Shown piece by piece: positions 42,847 to 52,170 of a DNA stretch of 64,000 bases; positions within the stretch are counted from its first letter, which is position 1, and each line of letters starts with the position of its first letter. The notes under the pieces are model-generated. The model did no database searches. It saw only the letters and a list, made by a program, of their open reading frames with translations, and was not told where the DNA came from. Origin of the DNA: Streptomyces sp. CB01580 (GTDB taxonomy: Bacteria > Actinomycetota > Actinomycetes > Streptomycetales > Streptomycetaceae); contig NZ_LIXJ01000026.1 of the NCBI RefSeq assembly GCF_001905795.1, forward strand, positions 20,849 through 84,848. The letters run 5' to 3'. A program made the position numbers and the translations under genes.

Positions 42847-45297
42847 ATGGCCCGCCGCAGCACGAAGACCCCGCCGCCGGACGACTTCGAGGAGAACATC
42901 CTCGACATCGACGTCGTCGACGAAATGCAGGGCTCCTTCCTCGAGTACGCGTACTCGGTGATCTACTCACGGGCCCTGCCCGACGCCCGTGACGGCCTGA
43001 AGCCGGTGCACCGACGCATCGTGTACCAGATGAACGAGATGGGCCTGCGCCCCGACCGCGGCTTCGTGAAGTGCGCGCGGGTCGTCGGCGAGGTCATGGG
43101 CAAGCTGCACCCGCACGGCGACGCGTCGATCTACGACGCGCTGGTCCGGCTGGCGCAGCCGTTCTCCATGCGTCTTCCCCTGGTCGACGGCCACGGCAAC
43201 TTCGGCTCGCTCGGGAACGACGACCCGCCGGCCGCCATGCGGTACACCGAGTGCCGGATGGCCGACGCGACGTCGCTGATGACGGAGTCGATCGACGAGG
43301 AGACCGTCGCCTTCCAGGCGAACTACGACGGCCAGGAGCAGGAGCCCTCCGTCCTCCCCGCCGCGTACCCGAACCTCCTGGTCAACGGGGCGTCCGGGAT
43401 CGCGGTCGGCATGGCGACCAACATGCCTCCGCACAACCTGGGCGAGGTCGTCGCCGCCGCCCGCCACCTCATCAAGCATCCGGGCGCGGACCTGGAGACG
43501 CTGATGCGGTTCATCCCCGGTCCCGACCTGCCGACCGGCGGCCGGATCGTCGGCCTGGGCGGCATCAAGGATGCGTACGCCGGCGGACGCGGAACGTTCA
43601 AGATCCGTGCGACGGTGTCCGTGGAGAACGTGACGCCGCGCCGCAAGGGCCTCGTCGTCACCGAACTGCCCTTCACGGTCGGCCCGGAGAAGGTGATCGC
43701 CAAGATCAAGGACCTGGTCTCGGCGAAGAAGCTCCAGGGCATCGCGGACGTGAAGGACCTGACCGACCGCGAGCACGGCCTGCGCCTGGTCATCGAGGTG
43801 AAGAACGGCTTCGTGCCCGAGGCGGTGCTGGAGCAGCTCTACAAGCTGACCCCGATGGAGGACTCGTTCGGGATCAACAACGTGGCGCTGGTCGACGGGC
43901 AGCCGCTCACGCTCGGCCTGAAGGAGTTGCTGGAGGTCTACCTCGACCACCGCTTCGACGTGGTGCGTCGGCGCAGCGAGTTCCGGCGCGGCAAGCGCCG
44001 CGACCGTCTCCACCTGGTCGAGGGCCTGCTCGTCGCGCTGCTCGACATCGACGAGGTCATCCGGCTCATCCGGTCCAGCGACAATTCGGCGCAGGCCAAG
44101 GAACGGCTCATCGAGCGTTTCTCGCTGAGCGAGATCCAGACGCAGTACATCCTGGACACACCGCTGCGCCGACTGACCAAGTTCGACCGGATCGAGCTGG
44201 AGAGCGAGCGCGAGCGGCTCAACAAGGAGATCGACGAGCTGACCACGATCCTCGAGTCGGACGCCGCGCTGCGCAAGCTCGTCTCGTCGGAACTGGCCGC
44301 GGTCGCCAAGAAGTTCGGCACCGAGCGGCGCACGGTGCTGCTGGAGTCGGCCGGTACGCAGGTCGCCTCGGTTCCGCTGCAGGTCGCGGACGACCCGTGC
44401 CGGGTGCTGCTGTCGTCGACCGGTCTGATGGCGCGTACCGCCAACGACGACCCGATCGTCTTCGCCGAGGACGCCAAGCGAGCCAAGCACGACGTGATCG
44501 TGTCCGCGGTGCCCGCGACCGCCCGGGGCGACATCGGGGTGGTGACATCGACGGGACGGCTGCTGCGGCTCGCGGTCATCGATCTGCCGCAGCTGCCGGA
44601 CACGCACGCGGCGCCCAATCTGTCGGGCGGGGCAATGGTCTCGGAGTTCCTCACGCTGGGGAGCGACGAGGAGGCCGTCTGTCTGACCACGCTGGACGAG
44701 ACGTCCCCCGGTCTGGCGCTCGGCACCCTGCAGGGCATCGTCAAGCGGGTGGTGCCGGACTACCCGGCCAACAAGGACGAGCTGGAGGTCATCGCCCTCA
44801 AGGACGGTGACCGGATCGTCGGCGCGGCCGAACTGCGCACGGGCGAGGAGGACCTGGTCTTCATCACGTCCGACGCGCAGTTGCTGCGCTACCCGGCGGC
44901 GCAGGTGCGGCCGCAGGGCCGGCCCGCAGGCGGCATGGCGGGCATCAAGCTCGCGGCGGGCGTCTCGGTGATCTCGTTCACGGTGGTGGATCCGGCCGCG
45001 GACGCGATGGTGTTCACGGTGGCGGGTTCGCAGGGCATGCTCGACGACTCGATGCTGACGTGCAAGCTCACCCCGTTCGACCAGTACCCGCGCAAGGGCC
45101 GGGCCACCGGCGGGGTGCGCTGTCAGCGGTTCCTCAAGGGGGAGGACGCCCTGGTCTTCGCCTGGGCGGGCCCCGCGCCCGCGAGGGCCGCGCAGAAGAA
45201 CGGCGCACCCGCCGAGCTGCCGACGCCGGACCCCCGGCGCGACGGTTCGGGTGCGCCGCTGGCCAAGCCGGTCGCGTCGGTCGCCGGACCGGTGTAG
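42847..45297 (+). CDS. parC: DNA topoisomerase IV subunit A
   Basis: This 816-aa breakage-reunion subunit decatenates daughter chromosomes with ParE. The catalytic Tyr is Tyr133 (AAMRYTECRM). The quinolone-pocket helix reads HPHGDASIYDAL, with Ala at the position of E. coli GyrA Ser83, as in mycobacterial GyrA. The beta-pinwheel C-terminal domain is present, with a Pro/Ala-rich tail. The ATG at 42847 has AAGGAG about 11 bases upstream. The parE gene lies about 9 kb away on the other strand. Gyrase A is the alternative, but the genome context favours ParC. Confidence 0.93.
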   Translation: MARRSTKTPPPDDFEENILDIDVVDEMQGSFLEYAYSVIYSRALPDARDGLKPVHRRIVYQMNEMGLRPDRGFVKCARVVGEVMGKLHPHGDASIYDALVRLAQPFSMRLPLVDGHGNFGSLGNDDPPAAMRYTECRMADATSLMTESIDEETVAFQANYDGQEQEPSVLPAAYPNLLVNGASGIAVGMATNMPPHNLGEVVAAARHLIKHPGADLETLMRFIPGPDLPTGGRIVGLGGIKDAYAGGRGTFKIRATVSVENVTPRRKGLVVTELPFTVGPEKVIAKIKDLVSAKKLQGIADVKDLTDREHGLRLVIEVKNGFVPEAVLEQLYKLTPMEDSFGINNVALVDGQPLTLGLKELLEVYLDHRFDVVRRRSEFRRGKRRDRLHLVEGLLVALLDIDEVIRLIRSSDNSAQAKERLIERFSLSEIQTQYILDTPLRRLTKFDRIELESERERLNKEIDELTTILESDAALRKLVSSELAAVAKKFGTERRTVLLESAGTQVASVPLQVADDPCRVLLSSTGLMARTANDDPIVFAEDAKRAKHDVIVSAVPATARGDIGVVTSTGRLLRLAVIDLPQLPDTHAAPNLSGGAMVSEFLTLGSDEEAVCLTTLDETSPGLALGTLQGIVKRVVPDYPANKDELEVIALKDGDRIVGAAELRTGEEDLVFITSDAQLLRYPAAQVRPQGRPAGGMAGIKLAAGVSVISFTVVDPAADAMVFTVAGSQGMLDDSMLTCKLTPFDQYPRKGRATGGVRCQRFLKGEDALVFAWAGPAPARAAQKNGAPAELPTPDPRRDGSGAPLAKPVASVAGPV

Positions 45298-45351
45298 CCC
45301 CTCGTCAGGCCCGGCGACGGCGGTGTGACGACGGGGCCCGTGCCCCTTCCG

Positions 45352-46584
45352 TCACCAGCCGTCCTCGTCGGGCCGTAGCACGTACCGCAGGACGCCCCAC
45401 ATGCTTCGGTCATGTGCGGCGTCCTGCGCCGTGTCCGGGCCCGGCACGTCAGGGATCGAGGCGCCCGGGATCGAGGTGCCGGAGTCCGGTGTACCGGGCA
45501 GCGGTGCGCCCCGGGTCGGCGTGTCCGTCTCGCGGCAGTCGGTCAGCTCCTTGTGGAGGGCCTCCGCGTCGATGCCCGAACCGATCAGCACGAGTCGGGT
45601 GAGGCGTGGTTCGTCGCGTGTCCACGGCTGCGGCTCGAACCGCAGGAACCGCCCGACCGCGTGCAGCACGTACTTGTTGGCGCGATCGCCCGCGCCGAAG
45701 TCGACGAATCCCTTGATCCGATAGAGCCCCTGCGGCCGGGAGTCGAGGAAGTCCATCAGCCTGCGCGGGTTCATGGGCACGTCCGCGGTGAAGGACACGC
45801 TCTCGTACGCGGCATGCAGATGGTGCTCGTGCCCGTCGTCGGCCTCGGCCTCGGCCCGCTCCGCCAGCAGCAGGTCCTCGAAGGTGAGCTGGCGCGCCTT
45901 CTCCTCGCCGTCCGGACGCAGCGAGGGGTCGAAGAGCAGCTCGGGATCGACGCGTCCGTACGTGGCGCAGATGACGGCACCCGCGCCGCCACTCGGGGAC
46001 CCGCCGGTGCCCGCTGCGGATCCGTCGGCGCCCGGTGCGCCGGCCGTGGCGACGGCCTCACGGATGCGGGCCAGTTCGTCGTCCCCGACCCGGTCGGTCT
46101 TGTTGAGGACGACGAGATCGGCGACGGCGAGATGGCGGGCGATCTCCGGATGGCGGCGCCGGGTGGCGGCGAACTCCGCCGCGTCCACGACCTCCACCAG
46201 ACCGCCGTACATGACGCGCGGATTCTCGCTGGCCAGGAGCATGCGGACGAGCTCCTGCGGCTCCGCCAGTCCGCTGGCCTCGATGACGATCACGTCGAGC
46301 CGGGCCGAGGGCCGGGTCAGCGTCTCCAGAAAGGAGTCGAGCTCGCTCGCGTCGACCGCGCAGCACAGGCAGCCGTTGCCGAGCGAGACCGTCGAACCGA
46401 CCTGTCCCGAAACCGTCATGGCGTCGATCTCGATCGAACCGAAGTCGTTGACGATCACGCCGATCCGGTTGCCCGCACGGTTGCGCAGGAGGTGGTTGAG
46501 CAGTGTCGTCTTGCCCGACCCCAGGAACCCCGCGAGGACGATGACCGGAATCTGCTGTGTGCGGGGTGGGGACGGGGGGTTCAA
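45352..46584 (-). CDS. COG0523 (CobW/ZNG-type) P-loop GTPase metallochaperone
   Basis: This 410-aa G3E GTPase has Walker A GFLGSGKTTL, the metal-binding GCLCC motif, and NKTD for guanine. A His-rich patch (DGHEHHLHA) and a CobW C-terminal domain follow. Family members insert or allocate zinc or other metals to client proteins. The start is TTG, supported by GGAGGAAGG 6 bases upstream, and it lies 21 bp after the citrate synthase stop, so the two are co-transcribed. The client protein is unknown. A Pro/Thr/Asp insertion lies near the C-terminus. Confidence 0.92.
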   Translation of the reverse strand: MNPPSPPRTQQIPVIVLAGFLGSGKTTLLNHLLRNRAGNRIGVIVNDFGSIEIDAMTVSGQVGSTVSLGNGCLCCAVDASELDSFLETLTRPSARLDVIVIEASGLAEPQELVRMLLASENPRVMYGGLVEVVDAAEFAATRRRHPEIARHLAVADLVVLNKTDRVGDDELARIREAVATAGAPGADGSAAGTGGSPSGGAGAVICATYGRVDPELLFDPSLRPDGEEKARQLTFEDLLLAERAEAEADDGHEHHLHAAYESVSFTADVPMNPRRLMDFLDSRPQGLYRIKGFVDFGAGDRANKYVLHAVGRFLRFEPQPWTRDEPRLTRLVLIGSGIDAEALHKELTDCRETDTPTRGAPLPGTPDSGTSIPGASIPDVPGPDTAQDAAHDRSMWGVLRYVLRPDEDGW

Positions 46585-46605
46585 CGGGGGCCTTCCTCCG
46601 GGTCG

Positions 46606-47766
46606 TCAGGGCGCCGGGACCGGCTGCGGCGGCGGTGTGCCGACGTAACGGGACGCCGGGCGGATGATCTTCGTGTCCTCCGCCTGCTCCAGGATATTGG
46701 CGCTCCAGCCGATCACCCGCGCCGCACAGAACGTCGGGGTGAACATCTCGCGCGGCAGCCCGCACAACTCCATGACGACCCCGGCGTAGAACTCCACGTT
46801 GGTGTGGAGCTCGCGGCCCGGCTTGAGCTCGGCGAGGATCGCCTCGACCTGCCGCTCGACCTCGACGGCGAGATCGACGAGCGGGCCGCCGAAGCTCTGG
46901 GCAATGGCGCGGAGCATGCGGGAACGGGGGTCCTCGGTGCGGTAGACGGGGTGGCCGAAGCCCATGATCCGCTCCCCCGCGAGCACCCGTTCACGGATCC
47001 AGTCGTCGATGCGGTCGGGGGTCCCGATGGCGTCCAGGGTGTCCAGGGCGCGGCTGGGTGCCCCGCCGTGCAGCGGCCCGGAGAGCGCGCCGACGGCCGC
47101 CACCAGGCAGGCGGCGACATCGGCCCCGGTGGAGGCGACGACCCGGCCGGTGAAGGTGGAGGCGTTGAAGCCGTGGTCGATCGTGGAGATCAGGTACTGC
47201 TCCACGGCCCTGACGCGTGCGGCGTCCGGCACGGAACCGTCGAGCATGTACAGGTAGTTGGCCGCGTACGGCAGATCGTCGCGGGGCTCGACCGGTTCGA
47301 GTCCCCGGCCGAGCCGGTGCAGGGCGGTGAGCACGGTCGGAACGGCGGCGCAGGCGGCCAGGGCGTCGTCGCGGCGCCGGTCGGCGTCGATGTCGTACAC
47401 CGGCCGGAAGTGCGCCGAGGCGCCCAGGAGGGACAGGGCGGTGCGCAGACCGGCCAGCGGGCCGGCTACGGATCCCGCCCGGGCTATGGCGGGCAGGACC
47501 TCGCGCACCTCCGCAGGCAGTCGTCGCAGCGCGGCGGTCCGGGCGGTGAAACCGTCCCGGGCCGCGGCATCGGGCAGGCCGCCCTCGAACATCAGGTGCC
47601 AGACGTCCTCGAAGCTGCGGGTCCGCGCCAGCTCGATCGCCGAGTACTGGCGGTAGTGGTAGAAGCCCTCGCCGCCCCGGACGTCGCCGAGAGCCGTGTC
47701 CGTGACGACGACACCCGCGAGGCCCCGGGGTACGTCGAACGGCCTTCCGCCGGTCGTGGTCTGCAT
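46606..47766 (-). CDS. citrate synthase family enzyme
   Basis: This 386-aa enzyme condenses acetyl-CoA (or propionyl-CoA) with oxaloacetate. Catalytic His residues are present in SGPLHGGAPS and MGFGHPVYRTEDPR. The third catalytic position, usually Asp in NVDFY, reads NVEFYAG, a Glu substitution. Methylcitrate synthase is an alternative. The ATG at 47766 has GGAGGAA about 5 bases upstream; the ATG four codons earlier has none. It is divergent from an HTH-fused homologue across a palindromic region and co-transcribed with the GTPase. Confidence 0.92.
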   Translation of the reverse strand: MQTTTGGRPFDVPRGLAGVVVTDTALGDVRGGEGFYHYRQYSAIELARTRSFEDVWHLMFEGGLPDAAARDGFTARTAALRRLPAEVREVLPAIARAGSVAGPLAGLRTALSLLGASAHFRPVYDIDADRRRDDALAACAAVPTVLTALHRLGRGLEPVEPRDDLPYAANYLYMLDGSVPDAARVRAVEQYLISTIDHGFNASTFTGRVVASTGADVAACLVAAVGALSGPLHGGAPSRALDTLDAIGTPDRIDDWIRERVLAGERIMGFGHPVYRTEDPRSRMLRAIAQSFGGPLVDLAVEVERQVEAILAELKPGRELHTNVEFYAGVVMELCGLPREMFTPTFCAARVIGWSANILEQAEDTKIIRPASRYVGTPPPQPVPAP

Positions 47767-47799
47767 CGTTTCCTCCATGGGCGTACCGCCGAACCATCG

Positions 47800-47858
47800 A
47801 TATTGATTCGACCATTCATGATTGACTTCAATCCTGTCAATGTTGATTGAATCAATAT
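47800..47858. promoter_or_regulatory. palindromic operator between divergent citrate synthase genes
   Basis: A 13-bp perfect palindrome TTGATTGAATCAA (47843-47855), a related TTGACTTCAA (47822-47831) and an inverted pair ATATTGATTC (47800-47809) / GAATCAATAT (47849-47858) fill the AT-rich intergenic region. A TTGACA on the minus strand (47835-47840) may be a -35 element for the minus gene. The array looks like tandem binding sites for one dimeric regulator. Confidence 0.7.
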
Positions 47859-47874
47859 GGATACGGTTGACGGC

Positions 47875-49200
47875 ATGAAGGATCAGGCAGTTCCGGAAGA
47901 TGCCCCGGACCTGACGGCGGCGCGGCGGCTCAGCACGAAGGAGACGGCCGACCGTCTCGGGGTGAAGCCCGAGACGGTGTACGCGTACGTCAGCCGGGGC
48001 CAGCTGAGCAGCAGACGTGCCCCCGGCGGACGCGGCAGCACGTTCGACGCCACGGAGGTGGATGCTCTGGCCCGGCGCTCGGGCCGCCGCGAGTCCTCCG
48101 TCGCAGGCACCGGCGACCTGGTGTTCCGTACCGGCATCACGCTGATCGAGAGCGACCGCTACTACTTCCGCGGCGTCGACGCCACGGAACTGGCGCTGCG
48201 CCACTCCTACGAAGAGGTCGCCGAGTGGCTCTGGACCGGTGTCCTGCGGCCGGGGATCCGTTTCGCGGCGCCCACCGAGGCACTGGCGGCGGCGCGCCGG
48301 GCGGTCGGCGCGCTGCCCGCCCACAGCGGTTCGACGGACCGGTTGCGGGTGGCCGTGGTCGCCGCGGCGACGGCCGATCCGCTCCGCTTCGACCTCTCGC
48401 GCGAGGCGGTGATCGCCGGTGCGCGGAGCCTGATCCCGACGCTGGTCCGCGCGTTGCCCGCGGTGTCCGGCGGCCCGTCGACCGCCGACGACCGGGAACG
48501 GACCTCCGGCGAGGAGGAACGGACATCGGGCAAGGAGGTCGGGCTCGCCCGGCTGTTGTGGCCGAAACTCACCGCGCGCCCGGCGGACGGGCCGTCGGTC
48601 GCCGTGCTGGACACCGCGCTCGCCCTGCTGATCGACCACGATCTCGCGGCCTCGACGCTGGCCGCCAGGATGGCCGCGTCCGCCCACGCCCATCCGTACG
48701 CGGTGGTTTCCGCGGGCCTGGGGGTGCTGGAGGGCCCGCTGCACGGGGCGGCGAGCGGTCTGGCGCACCGGATGCTGGCGGAGGTCCTGGAACGGGGCAG
48801 CGCCGTCCCGGTGGTCGCGGACCAACTGCGCACCGGTCGCGGAGTACCGGGACTCGGGCACCGGCTCTACGCCTCCGAGGACCCGCGGGCGCGGACGCTG
48901 TTCGCCCTGCTCGCGGACGTCCCCGAGGCCGCGCCCGCGCTCGCCGCCGCGCAGGACGTGGTCGCCACGGCCGCCCGCCACGCACCCCTGCACGCCAACG
49001 TCGACCTGGCGCTGGCCGTGCTCTCGGTCTCCTGCGGCATGTCCGCGGAGGCGGGCGAGACGGCGTTCGCCGTGTCGCGCACGGCGGGCTGGATCGCACA
49101 CGCGCTGGAGGAGTACGGGGAACGGCCGTTGCGCATACGGCCCAGTGGGCAGTACGGCGGTCCCCGTCCCCCACAGCCGCTCCCCACCGCCGAGCGCTGA
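47875..49200 (+). CDS. HTH-domain / citrate synthase fusion protein
   Basis: This 441-aa protein has an N-terminal excisionase/MerR-like helix-turn-helix (about 14-70: LSTKETADRLGVKPETVYAYVSRGQL) fused to a citrate synthase domain. The His residues (GPLHGAASG, VPGLGHRLYASEDPR) and the third Asp (HANVDLALAV) are retained, unlike the Glu seen in the divergent paralogue. A 20-residue acidic insert (near 205-225) contains two copies of ERTSG. The ATG at 47875 was preferred because the earlier ATG at 47857 lies inside the palindromic operator; neither has a strong Shine-Dalgarno. A DNA-binding metabolite sensor for its neighbour is the inferred role. Confidence 0.85.
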   Translation: MKDQAVPEDAPDLTAARRLSTKETADRLGVKPETVYAYVSRGQLSSRRAPGGRGSTFDATEVDALARRSGRRESSVAGTGDLVFRTGITLIESDRYYFRGVDATELALRHSYEEVAEWLWTGVLRPGIRFAAPTEALAAARRAVGALPAHSGSTDRLRVAVVAAATADPLRFDLSREAVIAGARSLIPTLVRALPAVSGGPSTADDRERTSGEEERTSGKEVGLARLLWPKLTARPADGPSVAVLDTALALLIDHDLAASTLAARMAASAHAHPYAVVSAGLGVLEGPLHGAASGLAHRMLAEVLERGSAVPVVADQLRTGRGVPGLGHRLYASEDPRARTLFALLADVPEAAPALAAAQDVVATAARHAPLHANVDLALAVLSVSCGMSAEAGETAFAVSRTAGWIAHALEEYGERPLRIRPSGQYGGPRPPQPLPTAER

Positions 49201-49209
49201 CAGGCCGAC

Positions 49210-49248
49210 CGCCGGTCGGCCGCCGTACTGAACGACGGCCGACCGGCG
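49210..49248. terminator. hairpin between convergent genes
   Basis: A 13-bp perfect stem (49210-49222 with 49236-49248) and 13-base loop lie between the HTH-citrate synthase gene and the convergent symporter gene. Confidence 0.8.
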
Positions 49249-49328
49249 ATGGTCCGACCGGGGTGAACGACGGCCGGAGACCCTCCACGGGTCGCACGGG
49301 GCCTTGGACCCCGCGATGTGGTCGGCGG

Positions 49329-50921
49329 CTACACCGCTCCGGCACCGGTGAGCGCGCGGACCTCGGTCTCCGCGTGCTTGGCGGCATCGGGCGGCTCGGC
49401 AGAGGTCACCGTTCCGGCCCAGCCGGCCAGGAACCCCAGGGGGATGGAGACCAGACCGGGGTTCTCCAGGGGGAAGAAGTGGAAGTCGACCTCGGGGAAG
49501 AACGAGGCCGGGCTACCGGAGACGACCGGTGAGAACACCACGAGGAGTACCGCGGGAATCAGTCCTCCGTAGATCGACCAGACCGCTCCCCTCGTGGTGA
49601 AACGCCGCCAGAACAGGGAGTAGAGCAGAGCCGGGAGGTTGGCCGACGCGGCCACGGCGAAGGCCAGCCCGACCAGGAACGCCACATTCAGGTTCTGTGC
49701 GACCAGACCGAGCCCGATGGCCGCCAGTCCGATCCCGGCCGCGGCGACCCGGGCCACGGTGACCTCGCTGTACTGCTTGGAACCGGGACTCCTGAGCGAG
49801 GCGTAGAGATCGTGGGCGACGGAGGCGGAGGACGCGAGGGTGATCCCTGCGACGACGGCGAGGATGGTCGCAAAGGCGACGGCCGCCACCACGGCGAACA
49901 GAATCGTTCCCGCGGTGGAACCCTCGCCGCCGCCGAGGACCAGGGCCAGCAGCGGCACCGCCGTGTTCCCTGCGGCGTTCGACGCCCGCACGTCGGCCGG
50001 GCCGACCAGTGCCGCGGCCCCGAAGCCCAGCGCGATGGTCATCAGGTAGAAGCCGCCGATGAGTCCGATCGACCAGACGACCGACCTCCGGGCCGCGCGG
50101 GCGGTGGGCACGGTGTAGAACCGCGACAGGATGTGCGGCAGGCCCGCCGTACCGAGCACCAGAGCCAGGCCCAGGCTGATGAAGTCGACGCGCGCCGTCC
50201 AGGTTCCGCCGTACAGGAGACCGGGCGAGAGGAAACTGCTTCCGTGTCCGCTGCGCCGGGCCGCGGAGTCGAGCAATGCGTTGACGTCACCGTGGAAGCG
50301 GACCAGGACGAGAACGGTGAGCACGACCGCTCCCGCCATCAGCAGCATGGCCTTGACGATCTGGATCCACGTCGTGGCACGCATTCCGCCGAAGGAAACG
50401 TAGATCACCATGAGCGCTCCGACACCGATGACGGTCCAGGACCGGGCGGCACCGCTCGTACCACCGAGGAGCAGGGCGACGAGGCTGCCCGCGCCGACCA
50501 TCTGAGCCACCAGATAGAGCAGGGAGACGGTGACGGACGACGTACCCGCGGCGATCCGCACCGGGCGCTCCGTCATGCGCGCCGCCACCACGTCGGCGAG
50601 CGTGAACCGGCCGCAGTTGCGGACCAGTTCGGCGATCAGCAGCAGAACCACGAGCCAGGCGACGAAGAACCCGACCGAGTAGAGCATGCCGTCGTAACCG
50701 AAGAGGGCGATCAGACCGGAGATGCCGAGGAAGGACGCCGCCGACATGTAGTCGCCCGCGATGGCGAAACCGTTCTCCATCGGGGAGAACAGCCGGCCGC
50801 CCGCGTAGAACTCCTCGGCCGAGCCGTGCCGGTTGCGGCTCACCCAGGTGGTGATGGCGAGCGTCACCACGATGAAGACGCTGAAGAGCACGAGCGCCAG
50901 CGTCTGGTGGTTCCCGCTCAA
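49329..50921 (-). CDS. sodium:solute symporter (acetate/monocarboxylate type)
   Basis: This 530-aa transporter of the SSS family has about 13 membrane helices and resembles ActP/MctP-type acetate or monocarboxylate symporters. Signature segments include EEFYAGGR, GDYMSAASFLGISG, and GTAGLPHILSRFYTVP. The start is TTG overlapping the DUF485 stop as TTGA. Coupling to a DUF485 protein is the standard actP arrangement. Acetate uptake would fit with the citrate synthases and the Pat-type acetyltransferase elsewhere in the window, but substrate is inferred. Confidence 0.93.
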   Translation of the reverse strand: MSGNHQTLALVLFSVFIVVTLAITTWVSRNRHGSAEEFYAGGRLFSPMENGFAIAGDYMSAASFLGISGLIALFGYDGMLYSVGFFVAWLVVLLLIAELVRNCGRFTLADVVAARMTERPVRIAAGTSSVTVSLLYLVAQMVGAGSLVALLLGGTSGAARSWTVIGVGALMVIYVSFGGMRATTWIQIVKAMLLMAGAVVLTVLVLVRFHGDVNALLDSAARRSGHGSSFLSPGLLYGGTWTARVDFISLGLALVLGTAGLPHILSRFYTVPTARAARRSVVWSIGLIGGFYLMTIALGFGAAALVGPADVRASNAAGNTAVPLLALVLGGGEGSTAGTILFAVVAAVAFATILAVVAGITLASSASVAHDLYASLRSPGSKQYSEVTVARVAAAGIGLAAIGLGLVAQNLNVAFLVGLAFAVAASANLPALLYSLFWRRFTTRGAVWSIYGGLIPAVLLVVFSPVVSGSPASFFPEVDFHFFPLENPGLVSIPLGFLAGWAGTVTSAEPPDAAKHAETEVRALTGAGAV

Positions 50922-51394
50922 CGGCCCGCCTCCCGTGTCATCTCCTGCGTCTCCCAGCGCAGTTCGAGCGCGGCGCGGTCCCTGCGCAGCCGTGCGTGTC
51001 GTACGTACGCCCAGGTGAGGAGGAACGTCGTCAGAAACTGCCCGAGGCCCGCGATCATCGCGACATTGACCGCCCCGGCCACCGGACGGGACATCAGTCC
51101 GGGCTCGGTGATCGCGACCACGACATAGGCGAGGTACCAGGCGAGGAAGGCGACTGTCGCGGGGAGGACGAAGCGCCTGTATCGGCGGCGCACCTCCTGG
51201 AAGGCTCCACTGCGCTGCACCTCCAGATAGATCTCGGCCGCGCTGTTGCCGCAGTGCGGGGCAGCGGGACCGGATGGCCCCGCGGGTGCGAACCTCCCCG
51301 CCCCGTCCAGCTCGCCCCAGCCGGAGGCGAGCGCGTCGTACCACGGGTCGTCGAGCCGCACCGCTGCGGCGTCACGCCCTGCTTCCTTCTCCAC
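50918..51394 (-). CDS. DUF485 membrane protein (symporter partner)
   Basis: This 158-aa protein has a 70-residue soluble N-terminus and two transmembrane helices (about 80-105 and 115-140) forming the DUF485 domain, the usual small partner of ActP-type symporters. The GTG start at 51394 has GGGGAG 7-8 bases upstream. The stop overlaps the symporter start (TTGA). The N-terminal extension (LDDPWYDALASGWGELDG) is longer than in E. coli YjcH. Confidence 0.9.
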   Translation of the reverse strand: MEKEAGRDAAAVRLDDPWYDALASGWGELDGAGRFAPAGPSGPAAPHCGNSAAEIYLEVQRSGAFQEVRRRYRRFVLPATVAFLAWYLAYVVVAITEPGLMSRPVAGAVNVAMIAGLGQFLTTFLLTWAYVRHARLRRDRAALELRWETQEMTREAGR

Positions 51395-51476
51395 CGAACA
51401 ACTCCCCTTGTCCACGGACCACTTCGGCCGCGTACCCAACAATGGGCGGATTGGGAAGATCTCGGGCAGTTCATTC

Positions 51477-51508
51477 GCCGGCGTTCACCTGATCAGGTGA
51501 ACACCGGC
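51477..51508 (-). terminator. hairpin overlapping the stop codon of the LuxR-type regulator gene
   Basis: A perfect 20-base palindrome (51483-51502) with GATC at its centre is extended by GCCGG/CCGGC arms with one mismatch. It contains the stop codon (51493-51495) and lies about 80 bp upstream of the DUF485 gene. A terminator is most likely; a regulator operator is the alternative. Confidence 0.65.
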
Positions 51509-52170
51509 CCGGGTGGCCGTGCGAAGCCCCGAACGTACGCATAGCGAACGGCCTGTGCGCGGTCGCGTACCCCGGCCTTGGCGAAGAGGTTGTTGATGTG
51601 ACTCTTCACCGTGGCCTGCGAGATGTGCAGTCTGCGCGCGATCTCCGGGTTGGACAGCCCATCGGCGATCAGGACCAGCACCTCCACCTCACGCGGTGTC
51701 AGGCCGTCGGGCAGTCGTGGATCAGGAGACGCCTCGGGCGGAGGTGGCTGTGCGGTGACGTGTTCCAGCAGCCGCCGCTGCACGGACGGCGAGAGTCCGG
51801 CCTCTCCCGACAGCACCGCCTGGATGGCCCGCACGATCTCCTCTCCCCCGGCATCCTTGGTGAGATATCCCCGGGCCCCCGCCTGCAGCGCGGGGAAGAG
51901 CGAGTCGTCGTCCGCGAACGTCGTGAGCACCACCACCTGTGTTCCCGGATGGTCCCTGCGGATCCGCCGCGTTGCCTCCGCCCCGTCGCAACGGGGCATG
52001 CGCAGGTCCATCAGGACCACGTCCGGGGCCAACTCGGCCACGAGCGCGACCGCTTCCTCACCGTCCTTCGCCGAACCGACCACCTCGATCCCGGGCAACA
52101 GCCCCAACAGCATCACGATGCCTTCACGCACCACCGACTGGTCGTCGGCGACCACGACCCGCGCGTTCAC
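51493..52170 (-). CDS. LuxR/NarL-family response regulator
   Basis: This 225-aa regulator has a receiver domain with Asp55 (VVLMDLRMP) and Lys in LTKDAGG, and a C-terminal LuxR helix-turn-helix (LTPREVEVLVLIADGLSNPE). The GTG start overlaps the kinase stop as GTGA. With the kinase and DUF1453-type membrane protein it forms a three-gene operon. The adjacent symporter pair lies just downstream and is a possible target; that is inferred from position only. Confidence 0.94.
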   Translation of the reverse strand: MNARVVVADDQSVVREGIVMLLGLLPGIEVVGSAKDGEEAVALVAELAPDVVLMDLRMPRCDGAEATRRIRRDHPGTQVVVLTTFADDDSLFPALQAGARGYLTKDAGGEEIVRAIQAVLSGEAGLSPSVQRRLLEHVTAQPPPPEASPDPRLPDGLTPREVEVLVLIADGLSNPEIARRLHISQATVKSHINNLFAKAGVRDRAQAVRYAYVRGFARPPGPVFT

